In this document: piece by piece, positions 40,387-51,211 of the stretch | Numbering within the stretch: position 1 is the first letter of the stretch | How the letters are laid out: every line of letters starts with the position of its first letter | Source: Pseudomonas sp. ADAK18 | Lineage (GTDB): Bacteria; Pseudomonadota; Gammaproteobacteria; Pseudomonadales; Pseudomonadaceae | Reading direction: 5' to 3' | Assembly: GCF_012935695.1 (NCBI RefSeq) | Contig: NZ_CP052859.1 | Span: 4,505,001-4,569,000 of the forward strand | Length of the DNA: 64,000 nt | The notes under the pieces: generated by a model | The model's database searches: none | What the model was told of the DNA's origin: nothing | What the model saw: only the letters and a program-made list of their open reading frames with translations | Position numbers and translations under genes: made by a program

Positions 40387-43300
40387 TTATCGTGACTTTT
40401 CAAATGGCTTGTCGAAGGTGATTTTCGGGTCCTTCCAAGGGCCTTGCACCGTGTATTGCACGCTGGCGAAACGAGAAACCCGGTCACCAATCAGCTTGTC
40501 GATCAGAAACAATGCCCCACCAATAGCCGGCGCCCCAACAATCAGTGCCGCAATCGGCAGGTTGTTGGTCACCGGCAAGGTCACCAGCAGCTTGGCATCG
40601 ACCCGATCAGCCACCAGGTCCAGGGTACCGTTAATCTCCAGATTGGTGGATGGCCCGGTCATGGTGATTGGCTCACGGGTGACAAACACGCCGTTACTGG
40701 CCGCCAGCAACCCCTTGACCCGGTCATAACTCAAACCCTTGCCGAGCAAGTCGGAAAAGTCCAGACGCAGGCGTCGGCCAATGGAGTTGAAGTTCAGCAG
40801 ACCAAACACCCGCAGGGCCTGGGCCCCACCTTCCACTTCAACGAACTGGCCTTTGCGGAAACTGGCGTCCAGGCTGCCGGAGAAGCGCTTGGGCCCGACC
40901 CAGGCCGGCGAACCCGGCCAGCGTCCGTCCACATCCAGGTGGAAATCCTCGCTGGTCACGGTCGGGGCAAAACCCCAGCCCTTGAGCACATCAGCAATGT
41001 TCTTGCCGTCCAGGCGCCCTTTGTACCAGCTGCTGCTGGCGCCCGGCGCACCTTCCCAGCCACCGGCACCTTTCAATTGCATGCCCTTGAGACCCAGGTC
41101 GAGGCTATTGAAAGCCATGCCCTTGGCCGTCGGCCGCACCTTCAGCGACCAGGCACCAATCAAGTCTGGCCCCTGGAACAATTGATCAATGGCGATATCC
41201 AGTGCCGGGATCTGCTTGGGATCCACATCTGCCAGCGGATCTGGCGCATTTTCATCGGCCTGCACCGACGGGTCGACCGCCGGCAACTTCACGTACTGCA
41301 AGTTGACCGCAATCGGTGCGCCTTTGGCATCCGGCAACCCCACAGTGCCTTTGGCTTGCTGGCTGTCGAGTTGCAAAGCCCAGGCTGCGGGCTTGCGATC
41401 CAACAGCAACGTTACCTGATCGAACTGAGTGCCAAAACCGGTCAGCTTGTCGACCTTGAAGTTCGCACCGCTCAACAGTTGCTTGGCACTGCCGCCCGGG
41501 TCATTGCTGGCATAACGATCCGCCAGCTTTTTCCAAGGGTCGATATCCAGCTCTGACAATACGCCGCGAATGCGCAAACCTTTGGCGCTTGGCAGCAGCG
41601 CATCGCCGTCACCCAGAAACAGTTCACCGCGACCGTCGGCGAAATTGTCCGCCGGGGCGGCAAAGGTAAAGTTGGCCAGCTCGCCATAATCAAACCAGTA
41701 ACGCCGTTCCTTGCCCTGCAAGGTCATACGGAACACGGTGTCGCGCCCCTGGCTGGCGGGCATGCCGAACGGTGCCGGCAGATCAACCACCACGCCCTTG
41801 AGGTTAGAGCTGACCATCAACTGACTGTCGGCGCCGTCCAGGTTCAATTGAAGTTGGTAAGGGATATCGCCTGAGACCGGCAATGGCTGGCTGACCTTGA
41901 GCCAGTCAGTCAGCTTCTTGACCGCCACCTGCCCCTTGGCCGTGACCCGGGTGTTGAGATTGCCAGGTTTGCCATCGGCAAAAATCTGCGCCGTGATCGG
42001 CCGGTCAAACGCCTGGGCGCTGATCTTCTGACCGCTGAGGCCCTTGGCACTGTCGAAGCGGAAGTCACCCTTGAGCTGACTCAAGTCCAGCGCGGGCTCG
42101 GCCAACTGTAGCCGTGCCTTATCAGTCTTGAAGTCCACTACGATCTTTGGCTCAGTGTTCTTGGCCAAAGGAACATCCAGGTCCAGACTCCCTTGCAAAT
42201 CGCCCTCGCCTTTCCAGCCGGCAAACGTCGATGCCGTACCAATCGGCGCTTCCTGAAGAATTTTAAGACCGTCGCCCAAGCCGCCGGCAAAGCCACCGGT
42301 CAGCAACAGATGACTGTCCTGCCCGCTGGGCGCGTGAGGGATATTGACGTAGATGTCCTTGACCTTGGTGTCGAGCAACTGGCCCTTGCTGGCCAGGATG
42401 CGCACGCCGGTCTCTTCGACAAACACTTCACCCGCAACCTTGCTGACATGCGGCCAGCCTGGCTGGAACGCCAACTCGGCGTCGTGCACCTTGAAAAACA
42501 GGCTGATATTGCGCGCAGCCGTCGGTGCGTCGTGGTTCAGCGACCCCTGATACTGGAAGAAACCTTGATCCACAGCACCCTTGAGAACCGCCGTACGCAG
42601 CCATTCGTCCAACGCCGGGCTCAAGACCGCCGGCAGGTATTTGGAAGTAAAACGTCCATCGCCATCGACCATGCCGACTCGCAGGTCCATGTAGTCTTCC
42701 TGGCTATGGTCAAAATGCAGGCGAATCAGGAAGTCGGCAGCGACCTTGCCCTCTTCTCCAAGTACCTTGATGTACGGCGCGATCAGGGTGAAGCCTTCTT
42801 TATCCAGCTTCCAGGTCAGTCGTGCGTTGGCCTGGATGTACTGCCAGGGCTTAGCGAAAATCGGGAACAGGTGCAGTGAAAAATCCTTGCTGTCCATGCG
42901 TAGTTCGCCATGACCCAAATCGCCGCTGATGCTGCCGCTGACATTGCGAGCTGCCGGCGCGCCGAAATAGGCGTCGAAGCCGATCCGATCGAGGTTGGCG
43001 GCAAAACTCACTTTCTGGTCAGTGGTGTCCTGGGGACGATAATCCGCCATTACATTGCGCAAGGTCCCGGTCGCCTTCAGGTGTTCGACCGCCGTGGCAA
43101 CGCCTTCCGGCAGGGGTGCCAGGGCATTGAGCAAAGGCGTGATGGGCGTCAGGTCCAGACGATCCGCCTGCAGGTTCCAGACTTCCTGAGCATCGCCCGT
43201 GACCAACGTCTGCTGCAATTGCAGGCGCGACTCCCAACGAGTCTCCCCCAGGTTCATCGCCAAGGAGTCGAAGAGCACCTTGAGACCACCGTCATTACGC

Positions 43301-44202
43301 TGCACATAGGCAGTCAGTGCCAGGTTCTCGATATGCGCCGGCCTGCGGTCGGCATAGCTGACGCGCAGTTGCGGGGCATTGAGGCGCACGACAGCGCTTT
43401 GCACCGTGCCTTGGCCCCAGTTCAGCCAGAACTCGCCACCGGCCTTGAGTTCACTGAGCTTCCATTGCTGGGTCAGTTTTGCCGGGATCCAGCGAGCCCA
43501 GTCACTCTGGGGCAGGCTCAGGTAAGCCTGAACCTCTGCGTACTTCCACTGGTCGGCCCTGATCCGGGTGCGCAGGTTCAGTGCCAGGGGCTGGCCATCC
43601 GGCAAGGTCAACCGCGCATCGAGGCGTTGACGAGAGGCACCGGTTTGCAGGTTCACGCCGACATAAGTAAGGGTGACTGGCGCCTGGCCGAACGGCTGCA
43701 AGGTCACTTGGCTATCGAGCAGCGACAGCTCCGATACCGTTTGCATGCGTGTGAACAGCTGCTGCGGATCCAGCGGTTGGTCATCCTGCACCGGCAAGCC
43801 TTGCAGCGCCCAATGGCCGTCCTTGTCCTCTTTGGCGCTGACCTGCAAGCCACTGACCTCCAGGTGCGCAATACGCACGTCCCACGCCAGCAGGCTGGCC
43901 CAGACATCCGGCACCACTTGCACCTGGTCCAGGCGCAGCGCACTGCTGCCTTCTCCGACCATCACATCGTGAGCCAGCAACACCGGCGCAAAGCCACTCC
44001 AGCGCCCTTCCAGGCTGCCAATGCTCAAGGGCATATCCAAAGCGGCCCGCGCCTTGGCTTCGATTTCGCCCCGGTATTCCGCCACCAACGGCGTCAACTC
44101 ACGGCCCAGGCTGACGTAGACCGCAGCCAGAACCAGCAGCAAGGCACACAGGCCAAGGCCCCAGCGGGTCAATGCGGCAAAAAAGCGTATCAGACGCTCC
44201 AT
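40387..44202 (-). CDS. yhdP: YhdP family AsmA-like phospholipid transport protein
   Basis: Giant inner-membrane-anchored, periplasm-spanning beta-groove protein of the AsmA/TamB superfamily that moves phospholipids to the outer membrane. 1271 residues with one N-terminal anchor (FFAALTRWGLGLCALLLVLAAVYVSLG) and a DUF3971/AsmA_2 C-terminal domain (GLLNFNSIGRRLRLDFSDLLGKGLSYDRVKG). Several opposite-strand long frames are shadows. Lies between the amidase gene and rng. Confidence 0.93.
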   Translation of the reverse strand: MERLIRFFAALTRWGLGLCALLLVLAAVYVSLGRELTPLVAEYRGEIEAKARAALDMPLSIGSLEGRWSGFAPVLLAHDVMVGEGSSALRLDQVQVVPDVWASLLAWDVRIAHLEVSGLQVSAKEDKDGHWALQGLPVQDDQPLDPQQLFTRMQTVSELSLLDSQVTLQPFGQAPVTLTYVGVNLQTGASRQRLDARLTLPDGQPLALNLRTRIRADQWKYAEVQAYLSLPQSDWARWIPAKLTQQWKLSELKAGGEFWLNWGQGTVQSAVVRLNAPQLRVSYADRRPAHIENLALTAYVQRNDGGLKVLFDSLAMNLGETRWESRLQLQQTLVTGDAQEVWNLQADRLDLTPITPLLNALAPLPEGVATAVEHLKATGTLRNVMADYRPQDTTDQKVSFAANLDRIGFDAYFGAPAARNVSGSISGDLGHGELRMDSKDFSLHLFPIFAKPWQYIQANARLTWKLDKEGFTLIAPYIKVLGEEGKVAADFLIRLHFDHSQEDYMDLRVGMVDGDGRFTSKYLPAVLSPALDEWLRTAVLKGAVDQGFFQYQGSLNHDAPTAARNISLFFKVHDAELAFQPGWPHVSKVAGEVFVEETGVRILASKGQLLDTKVKDIYVNIPHAPSGQDSHLLLTGGFAGGLGDGLKILQEAPIGTASTFAGWKGEGDLQGSLDLDVPLAKNTEPKIVVDFKTDKARLQLAEPALDLSQLKGDFRFDSAKGLSGQKISAQAFDRPITAQIFADGKPGNLNTRVTAKGQVAVKKLTDWLKVSQPLPVSGDIPYQLQLNLDGADSQLMVSSNLKGVVVDLPAPFGMPASQGRDTVFRMTLQGKERRYWFDYGELANFTFAAPADNFADGRGELFLGDGDALLPSAKGLRIRGVLSELDIDPWKKLADRYASNDPGGSAKQLLSGANFKVDKLTGFGTQFDQVTLLLDRKPAAWALQLDSQQAKGTVGLPDAKGAPIAVNLQYVKLPAVDPSVQADENAPDPLADVDPKQIPALDIAIDQLFQGPDLIGAWSLKVRPTAKGMAFNSLDLGLKGMQLKGAGGWEGAPGASSSWYKGRLDGKNIADVLKGWGFAPTVTSEDFHLDVDGRWPGSPAWVGPKRFSGSLDASFRKGQFVEVEGGAQALRVFGLLNFNSIGRRLRLDFSDLLGKGLSYDRVKGLLAASNGVFVTREPITMTGPSTNLEINGTLDLVADRVDAKLLVTLPVTNNLPIAALIVGAPAIGGALFLIDKLIGDRVSRFASVQYTVQGPWKDPKITFDKPFEKSR

Positions 44203-44277
44203 GTCAGGCGACCCTCAAGACGGTAATCGGACGGCAGATCAAGGCCTGCCCGTCTCGTTGGAAAAAACATACGCGAA

Positions 44278-45735
44278 TCAGAGCAGCACCACGTCGTATT
44301 GTTCCTGTGAATACATGGTTTCAACCTGGAAGCGAATCGTGCGGCCAATGAACCCTTCCAGCTCTGCCACATTGCCTGACTCTTCATCCAGCAGTCGGTC
44401 GACCACTTTTTGATTGGCCAGCACCCTATAGCCTTCGGCCTGATAGGCGCGGGCCTCTCGGAGAATTTCCCGGAAAATTTCGTAGCACACCGTTTCCGGG
44501 GTCTTCAGCTTTCCACGGCCCTGGCAACTGCTGCAGGGCTCGCACAACACTTGCTCGAGACTTTCGCGGGTGCGCTTGCGGGTCATCTGCACCAGGCCCA
44601 ACTCGGTGATCCCGATAATGTTGGTCTTGGCGTGGTCGCGCTCCAACTGCTTCTCGAGGGTGCGCAACACCTGGCGTTGGTGCTCTTCATCCTCCATGTC
44701 GATGAAGTCGATGATGATGATCCCGCCCAGATTGCGCAGACGCAGTTGACGGGCAATCGCTGTGGCGGCCTCGAGGTTGGTCTTGAAGATGGTTTCTTCG
44801 AGGTTGCGATGGCCGACAAAGGCCCCCGTGTTGACGTCGATGGTGCTCATCGCTTCCGCCGGGTCTACCACCAGGTAGCCGCCAGACTTGAGCGGCACTT
44901 TGCGCTCCAGGGCCTTCTGGATTTCGTCCTCGACGCCATACAGGTCGAAGATCGGGCGCTCACCAGGGTAATGTTCCAGGCGGTCGGCAATTTCCGGCAT
45001 CAGCTCGGCAACAAATTGCGTGGTGCGCTGGAAGGTTTCCCGCGAGTCGATGCGAATTTTCTCGATTTTGGGGCTGACCAGGTCGCGCAATGTGCGCAGG
45101 GCCAAACCCAGGTCTTCATAGATAACGCTCGGTGCGCTAATGGTTTTGATCTGCGCGTCGATCTGATCCCACAAGCGTCGCAGGTAGCGGATGTCCATGA
45201 GGATTTCATCCGCCCCTGCGCCTTCGGCCGCGGTGCGCAAGATGAAACCACCAGCCTCCTTGATGCCCTCAAGGGCCACGCAATCGCTGACTACCTTTTT
45301 CAGGCGCTCACGTTCGGCTTCGTCTTCGATCTTCAGGGAAATGCCAACGTGAGCCGTACGCGGCATGTACACCAGGTAGCGGGAAGGAATCGACAACTGG
45401 GTCGTCAGCCGCGCGCCCTTGGAGCCAATCGGGTCCTTGGTGACTTGCACCACCAGGCTTTGCCCTTCGTGCACCAGAGCACTGATGCTTTCGACGGCCG
45501 GGCCTTCGCGCAGGGAGATTTCCGAGGCATGGATAAACGCGGCGCGGTCCAGACCGATGTCGACAAACGCCGCCTGCATGCCCGGCAATACCCGCACTAC
45601 CTTGCCTTTATAGATATTGCCGACGATCCCGCGCTTCTGGGTGCGCTCGACATGCACTTCTTGCAAAACACCGTTTTCTACCACCGCCACGCGTGATTCC
45701 ATCGGCGTGATATTGATCAGAATCTCTTCACTCAT
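44278..45735 (-). CDS. rng: Ribonuclease G
   Basis: Endoribonuclease of the RNase E/G family; matures the 5' end of 16S rRNA. 485 residues: N-terminal S1 domain (GNIYKGKVVRVLPGMQAAFVDIG), the DNase I-like catalytic Asp block IIIDFIDMEDEEHQ near residue 305, and the zinc-link CEPCSSCQGRGK near residue 405. The ATG at 45735 follows GAGACCC. The longer frame upstream reads into maf. Confidence 0.95.
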   Translation of the reverse strand: MSEEILINITPMESRVAVVENGVLQEVHVERTQKRGIVGNIYKGKVVRVLPGMQAAFVDIGLDRAAFIHASEISLREGPAVESISALVHEGQSLVVQVTKDPIGSKGARLTTQLSIPSRYLVYMPRTAHVGISLKIEDEAERERLKKVVSDCVALEGIKEAGGFILRTAAEGAGADEILMDIRYLRRLWDQIDAQIKTISAPSVIYEDLGLALRTLRDLVSPKIEKIRIDSRETFQRTTQFVAELMPEIADRLEHYPGERPIFDLYGVEDEIQKALERKVPLKSGGYLVVDPAEAMSTIDVNTGAFVGHRNLEETIFKTNLEAATAIARQLRLRNLGGIIIIDFIDMEDEEHQRQVLRTLEKQLERDHAKTNIIGITELGLVQMTRKRTRESLEQVLCEPCSSCQGRGKLKTPETVCYEIFREILREARAYQAEGYRVLANQKVVDRLLDEESGNVAELEGFIGRTIRFQVETMYSQEQYDVVLL

Positions 45736-45805
45736 GGCTGGGTCTCGTTCAGGCGTTTTCACAATAGTGACCGATCGCTTAAGGCTTGGCGCTGAAATAC
45801 GGCGT

Positions 45806-46402
45806 TTAGCGCACGGTAAGGTTTTGCCAACAGGGTATGCCGAATTGGCCCAGCAGTTCCGCGGTTTCGCACACAGGCAGGCCGACAACGGCGGAGTAGC
45901 TGCCATTGAGCCCGGCTACAAACACCGCGCCCAGCCCTTGGATAGCATAGCCGCCCGCCTTGTCTTGGGGTTCGCCGCTGTGCCAGTAAGTGGTGGCTTC
46001 GTCTGCCGATATCTTGCGAAACCGCACGCGACTGCTCACCAGCCGCGTTTCGCAACGCTGGCCGTCAAGCAGTGCGATGGCAGTAAGGACTTCATGTTCA
46101 CGATCAGAAAGGGCCAGCAACATGGCCAGGGCGTCGGCCTGATCCAGCGGCTTGCCGAGGATCTGGCCGTCGAGGATCACGGCGGTGTCGGCGCCCAGTA
46201 CACAGGCCTCCGAAGTATCCGACAACGCTGCACGCCCCGCCGCCGCCTTGCCACGGGCAAGGCGTTCGACGTAGGACACCGCAGATTCATCTGTCAGGGG
46301 AGTTTCATCAATGGCAGCGCCGACCACGGTGAAAGGCACGCCGATCTGGGTCAGCAGCTCACGCCGCCGGGGGGATCCGGAGGCCAGATAAAGCAAATTC
46401 AT
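45806..46402 (-). CDS. maf: Maf-family nucleotide pyrophosphatase
   Basis: Hydrolyses dTTP/UTP-type or modified nucleotides to the monophosphate; associated with septum control. 198 residues beginning [21 protein letters not shown] (the Maf loop SGSPRR), with [18 protein letters not shown] near residue 70. The start at 46402 has GGGAG nearby and is preferred to 46453. It follows mreD in the mreBCD-maf-rng order. Confidence 0.93.
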   Translation of the reverse strand: MNLLYLASGSPRRRELLTQIGVPFTVVGAAIDETPLTDESAVSYVERLARGKAAAGRAALSDTSEACVLGADTAVILDGQILGKPLDQADALAMLLALSDREHEVLTAIALLDGQRCETRLVSSRVRFRKISADEATTYWHSGEPQDKAGGYAIQGLGAVFVAGLNGSYSAVVGLPVCETAELLGQFGIPCWQNLTVR

Positions 46403-46453
46403 TCCAGACTCTCCCTGTGGGGTTTGATAACCAGGCAGAGCCTCGAGATCCAT

Positions 46454-46942
46454 TCAATTGATTTTGTAGCGGCGACGCAACCCACGCAGGCCAAAGCTGA
46501 TCCAGGGCCACAGTAACGCACTGACCAGTGCCGGCAGAACCAGCGCCAGTGTCGGCTGGCGATTACCGGTCAAGGCACTGAGCCACAGCTGTACCAACTG
46601 AGCCAGGCCGAATATCACTAGGATCACCAGACACTGCTGCCACATCGGGAACATGCGTAAACGCTGCTGCAGCGACAGTACCAGAAAGGTAATCAACGTC
46701 AGGATCAACGCATTCTGACCGAGCAAGGTGCCGTACAGCACATCCTCAGCCAACCCCAGGCACATCGCGGTGACCATGCCGACCTTGTGGGGCAGCGTCA
46801 GGGACCAGAACGCCAGCAACAACGCCAGCCACAGCGGGCGCAGTATCTCCATGAACTGCGGCAACGGCGAAACGCTGAGCAGCAAGCCAATGGCGAAGGT
46901 CAGCCAGACGATCCAGCCATTACGCGAATGGGTACCGGCCAT
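46454..46942 (-). CDS. mreD: Rod-shape determining protein MreD
   Basis: Inner-membrane subunit of the elongasome that links MreC to MreB and PBP2. 162 residues with about five hydrophobic segments (WLTFAIGLLLSVSPLPQFMEIL; LWLALLLAFWSLTLPHKVGMVT). Its start codon overlaps the mreC stop by one base (TAATG). Confidence 0.92.
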   Translation of the reverse strand: MAGTHSRNGWIVWLTFAIGLLLSVSPLPQFMEILRPLWLALLLAFWSLTLPHKVGMVTAMCLGLAEDVLYGTLLGQNALILTLITFLVLSLQQRLRMFPMWQQCLVILVIFGLAQLVQLWLSALTGNRQPTLALVLPALVSALLWPWISFGLRGLRRRYKIN

Positions 46943-48057
46943 TATTCCTCCCTCTGCCGAGTGGTTGCCGGGGCCGCCACCGGTGGTTTAGTGGCGGCAG
47001 GCGCTGCTGCAGGTGGCTTGGCGGCAGCAGGAGTCACAGGCTTGGCGGGGCGTGCACTGTGGGCAATGGGCTTGACGGGTGTGGCCACCGGCGCGACAGG
47101 CGCTGCCGGTACCGCAACAGGTGCAACGGCTGGAACCGGTTTGGGCACGGTTGCCGGAATAATTGGCGTGGTGCCGTTTTGCTTGTCTTCCGCTTCCTGG
47201 GCCTGGGCGGCTTCGTTGGCGCGCTCTTCCGGAGTGCGGTTATCGCTGAACACCAGCAGCAGGTAACGGCTACGGTTCAAGGCGGCGGTCGGCACAGCAC
47301 GGACGATGGCGAATGGCTGGCCGGAATCGTGGATCACTTCCTTGACCGTCGCCACCGGGTAACCCGCCGGGAACCGTTGACCCAGGCCAGAACTGACCAA
47401 CAGGTCGCCTTCCTTGATATCAGCAGTGTCCGCTACATGGCGTAGTTCCAGGCGTTCAGGATTGCCAGTACCGCTGGCAATCGCCCGCAAACCGTTGCGG
47501 TTGACCTGCACCGGAATGCTGTGGGTGGTGTCGGTGAGCAACAGGACGCGGGAGGTATACGGCATCAACTCCACCACCTGGCCCATCAGGCCGCGGGCAT
47601 CGAGCACCGGCTGGCCCAGGACCACGCCATCGCGCTCACCCTTGTTGATGATGATGCGGTGGGTGAAGGGGTTGGGGTCCATGCCAATCAACTCGGCCAC
47701 TTCGACCTTCTCGTTGACCAACGCGGAAGAATTGAGCAACTCGCGCAGCCGAACGTTCTGCTCAGTGAGGGCCGCCAGCTTTTGCATGCGCCCCTGCAGC
47801 AGCAGGTTTTCGGTCTTGAGTTTTTCGTTTTCGGCGACCAGCTCGGTACGGCTGCCAAACTGGCTGGCCACACCTTGCCATAGCCGTTGCGGCAGGTCAG
47901 TGATCCAGTAGGACTGCATCAGTACCAGCGACATCTGGCTACGCACTGGCTTGAGCAGTGTGAAGCGGGCATCGACCACCATCAGCGCGACCGATAGCAC
48001 GACCAGCACCAACAGGCGCACGCCCAATGAGGGGCCTTTGGCGAAAAGCGGTTTAAT
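46942..48057 (-). CDS. mreC: Rod-shape determining protein MreC, probable ATT start
   Basis: Periplasmic elongasome scaffold anchored by one N-terminal segment (VRLLVLVVLSVALMVVDAR), then a coiled coil (ELVAENEKLKTENLLLQGRMQKLAALTEQNVRLRELL) and the beta-domain; an Ala/Pro/Val-rich tail closes it. 371 residues from the ATT at 48055-48057. The frame has no ATG, GTG or TTG before a TTG at 48025, but reads IKPLFAKGPSLGVRL, which aligns residue for residue with E. coli MKPIFSRGPSLQIRL, and GGGAGGAG ends six bases upstream. A truncated TTG start would lose ten conserved residues. Confidence 0.9.
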   Translation of the reverse strand: MKPLFAKGPSLGVRLLVLVVLSVALMVVDARFTLLKPVRSQMSLVLMQSYWITDLPQRLWQGVASQFGSRTELVAENEKLKTENLLLQGRMQKLAALTEQNVRLRELLNSSALVNEKVEVAELIGMDPNPFTHRIIINKGERDGVVLGQPVLDARGLMGQVVELMPYTSRVLLLTDTTHSIPVQVNRNGLRAIASGTGNPERLELRHVADTADIKEGDLLVSSGLGQRFPAGYPVATVKEVIHDSGQPFAIVRAVPTAALNRSRYLLLVFSDNRTPEERANEAAQAQEAEDKQNGTTPIIPATVPKPVPAVAPVAVPAAPVAPVATPVKPIAHSARPAKPVTPAAAKPPAAAPAATKPPVAAPATTRQREE

Positions 48058-48140
48058 AAGCCGCTCCTCCCAGGCAAATGTTTTCTTTATTCATACGGCA
48101 TCAAACCGGCCTGGATGCAGATTGAAGAAGATAAACGCCA

Positions 48141-48168
48141 ACAGGCAGCACTGCAAAGTGCTGCCTGT
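48141..48168 (-). other. Perfect hairpin between mreB and mreC
   Basis: 12-base arms ACAGGCAGCACT/AGTGCTGCCTGT around GCAA in the 140-base mreB-mreC spacer. There is no T run on the minus strand; differential expression by partial termination or processing is inferred. Confidence 0.55.
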
Positions 48169-48197
48169 GAGCGAAACATGGACGAACCAGCAAAATC

Positions 48198-49247
<1,050 letters not shown>

Positions 49248-49445
49248 CTAGGCAACGCGTGGGTAAAAAAGTGCGGCAAACTCTAACAACGACAGGGATT
49301 TTGGGCAAGGCGCCAATATGTTAAATTGACCGACTTTCTGTGCACCAACCCCCACAATCGCGGCCTTATGACCGTAGAAATGCGGTAGTGTTCCGACAAT
49401 CTAACACACGGATAGCTTCCGTTCTGTTTTCCACTGGAGAATCCC

Positions 49446-49733
49446 ATGGCGCTTGAACGCTCCGACGTGGAAAAAATCGCTCATTTGGCCTGCCTTGGCC
49501 TCAATGAAGCCGATCTTCCACAGACCACCGCAGCCCTGAACAGCATTCTCGGGCTGGTCGACCAAATGCAGGCCGTGAATACCGACGGCATCGAGCCCCT
49601 GGCTCACCCACTGGAAGCCAGCCAGCGCCTGCGCGCGGACGTCGTGACCGAACGCAATCATCGCGAGGCCTACCAGTCCATCGCACCAGCGGTCGAAAAC
49701 GGCCTGTACCTGGTTCCGAAAGTCATCGACTAA
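49446..49733 (+). CDS. gatC: Asp-tRNA(Asn)/Glu-tRNA(Gln) amidotransferase subunit C
   Basis: Small structural subunit of GatCAB, which amidates misacylated tRNA. 95 residues, starting [21 protein letters not shown], with the conserved [27 protein letters not shown] block. First gene of gatCAB, 16 bases before gatA. Confidence 0.94.
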   Translation: MALERSDVEKIAHLACLGLNEADLPQTTAALNSILGLVDQMQAVNTDGIEPLAHPLEASQRLRADVVTERNHREAYQSIAPAVENGLYLVPKVID

Positions 49734-49749
49734 AGGGAAAGAGCCTGCA

Positions 49750-51201
49750 ATGCATCAATTGACTCTGGCCGAGATCGCCCGCGGTCTCGCCGATAAAAAG
49801 TTTTCTTCCGAAGAGCTGACCAAGACCCTGCTGGCACGTATTGCCGAGCTGGATCCCAAGGTCAACAGCTTCATCAGTCTCACCGAAGAACTGGCCCTGA
49901 GCCAGGCCAAGGCCGCCGACGCCCGCCGCGCCAACGGTGAGAACGGCGCCCTGTTGGGTGCGCCGATTGCCCACAAGGACCTGTTCTGCACCCAGGGCAT
50001 TCGCACCAGTTGCGGCTCGAAGATGCTCGACAACTTCAAAGCGCCTTATGACGCCACCGTGGTCGCCAAGCTGGCCGCTGCCGGCGCCGTGACCCTGGGC
50101 AAGACCAACATGGACGAGTTCGCCATGGGCTCGGCCAACGAGTCGAGCTACTACGGCGCGGTGAAAAACCCGTGGAACCTTGCGCACGTGCCAGGTGGTT
50201 CGTCCGGTGGTTCGGCCGCTGCCGTTGCCGCGCGCTTCCTGCCAGCCGCCACCGCGACTGACACCGGCGGCTCGATCCGCCAACCAGCCGCCTTCACCAA
50301 CCTCACCGGTTTGAAACCGACGTACGGTCGTGTTTCCCGTTGGGGCATGATTGCCTACGCCTCCAGTCTCGATCAGGGCGGCCCTTTGGCGCGCACGGCT
50401 GAAGACTGCGCAATATTGTTACAAGGCATGGCAGGCTTCGATCCACAAGACTCCACCAGCATTGATGAGCCGGTGCCGGATTACAGCGCCAGCCTCAACA
50501 CCTCGCTCAAAGGCCTGCGCATTGGTGTGCCAAAAGAGTACTTCAGCGCCGGCCTCGACCCGCGTATTGCTGAACTGGTGCACAACAGCGTCAAGGAGCT
50601 GGAAAAGCTCGGCGCGGTGATCAAGGAAATCAGCCTGCCGAACAACCAGCACGCGATTCCGGCCTACTACGTGATCGCCCCGGCAGAAGCTTCCTCCAAC
50701 CTGTCGCGGTTCGACGGCGTGCGCTTCGGCTACCGTTGTGAAGACCCGAAAGACCTGACCGACCTTTATAAGCGTTCCCGTGGCGAAGGCTTCGGCGCGG
50801 AAGTGCAACGTCGGATCATGGTCGGTGCCTACGCTCTGTCGGCCGGTTACTACGATGCGTACTACCTCAAGGCGCAAAAAATCCGTCGCCTGATCAAGAA
50901 CGACTTCATGGCTGCCTTTAATGAAGTCGACGTCATCCTCGGCCCAACCACGCCGAACCCGGCCTGGAAGATTGGCGCCAAGACCGGCGACCCGATCGCC
51001 GAGTACCTGGAAGACCTGTACACCATCACCGCCAACCTCGCGGGTCTGCCGGGCTTGTCCATGCCGGCCGGTTTCGTCGATGGTCTGCCGGTTGGCGTGC
51101 AACTGCTCGCTCCGTATTTCCAGGAAGGCCGCCTGCTCAATGTGGCGCACCAGTACCAGTTGAACACTGACTGGCACACTCGCACCCCTACCGGCTTCTG
51201 A
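49750..51201 (+). CDS. gatA: Asp-tRNA(Asn)/Glu-tRNA(Gln) amidotransferase subunit A
   Basis: Amidase subunit that releases ammonia from glutamine. 483 residues with the Ser-Ser-Lys triad: Lys in [10 protein letters not shown] near residue 77, Ser in [13 protein letters not shown] near 152, and Ser in [12 protein letters not shown] near 176. Gene order C-A-B. Confidence 0.97.
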   Translation: MHQLTLAEIARGLADKKFSSEELTKTLLARIAELDPKVNSFISLTEELALSQAKAADARRANGENGALLGAPIAHKDLFCTQGIRTSCGSKMLDNFKAPYDATVVAKLAAAGAVTLGKTNMDEFAMGSANESSYYGAVKNPWNLAHVPGGSSGGSAAAVAARFLPAATATDTGGSIRQPAAFTNLTGLKPTYGRVSRWGMIAYASSLDQGGPLARTAEDCAILLQGMAGFDPQDSTSIDEPVPDYSASLNTSLKGLRIGVPKEYFSAGLDPRIAELVHNSVKELEKLGAVIKEISLPNNQHAIPAYYVIAPAEASSNLSRFDGVRFGYRCEDPKDLTDLYKRSRGEGFGAEVQRRIMVGAYALSAGYYDAYYLKAQKIRRLIKNDFMAAFNEVDVILGPTTPNPAWKIGAKTGDPIAEYLEDLYTITANLAGLPGLSMPAGFVDGLPVGVQLLAPYFQEGRLLNVAHQYQLNTDWHTRTPTGF

Positions 51202-51211
51202 GGAGAACACT

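Noticed and set aside
42910..44226. 438-codon plus-strand frame opposite yhdP
   Set aside because: Antisense shadow; the yhdP frame has the expected anchor and domain structure.
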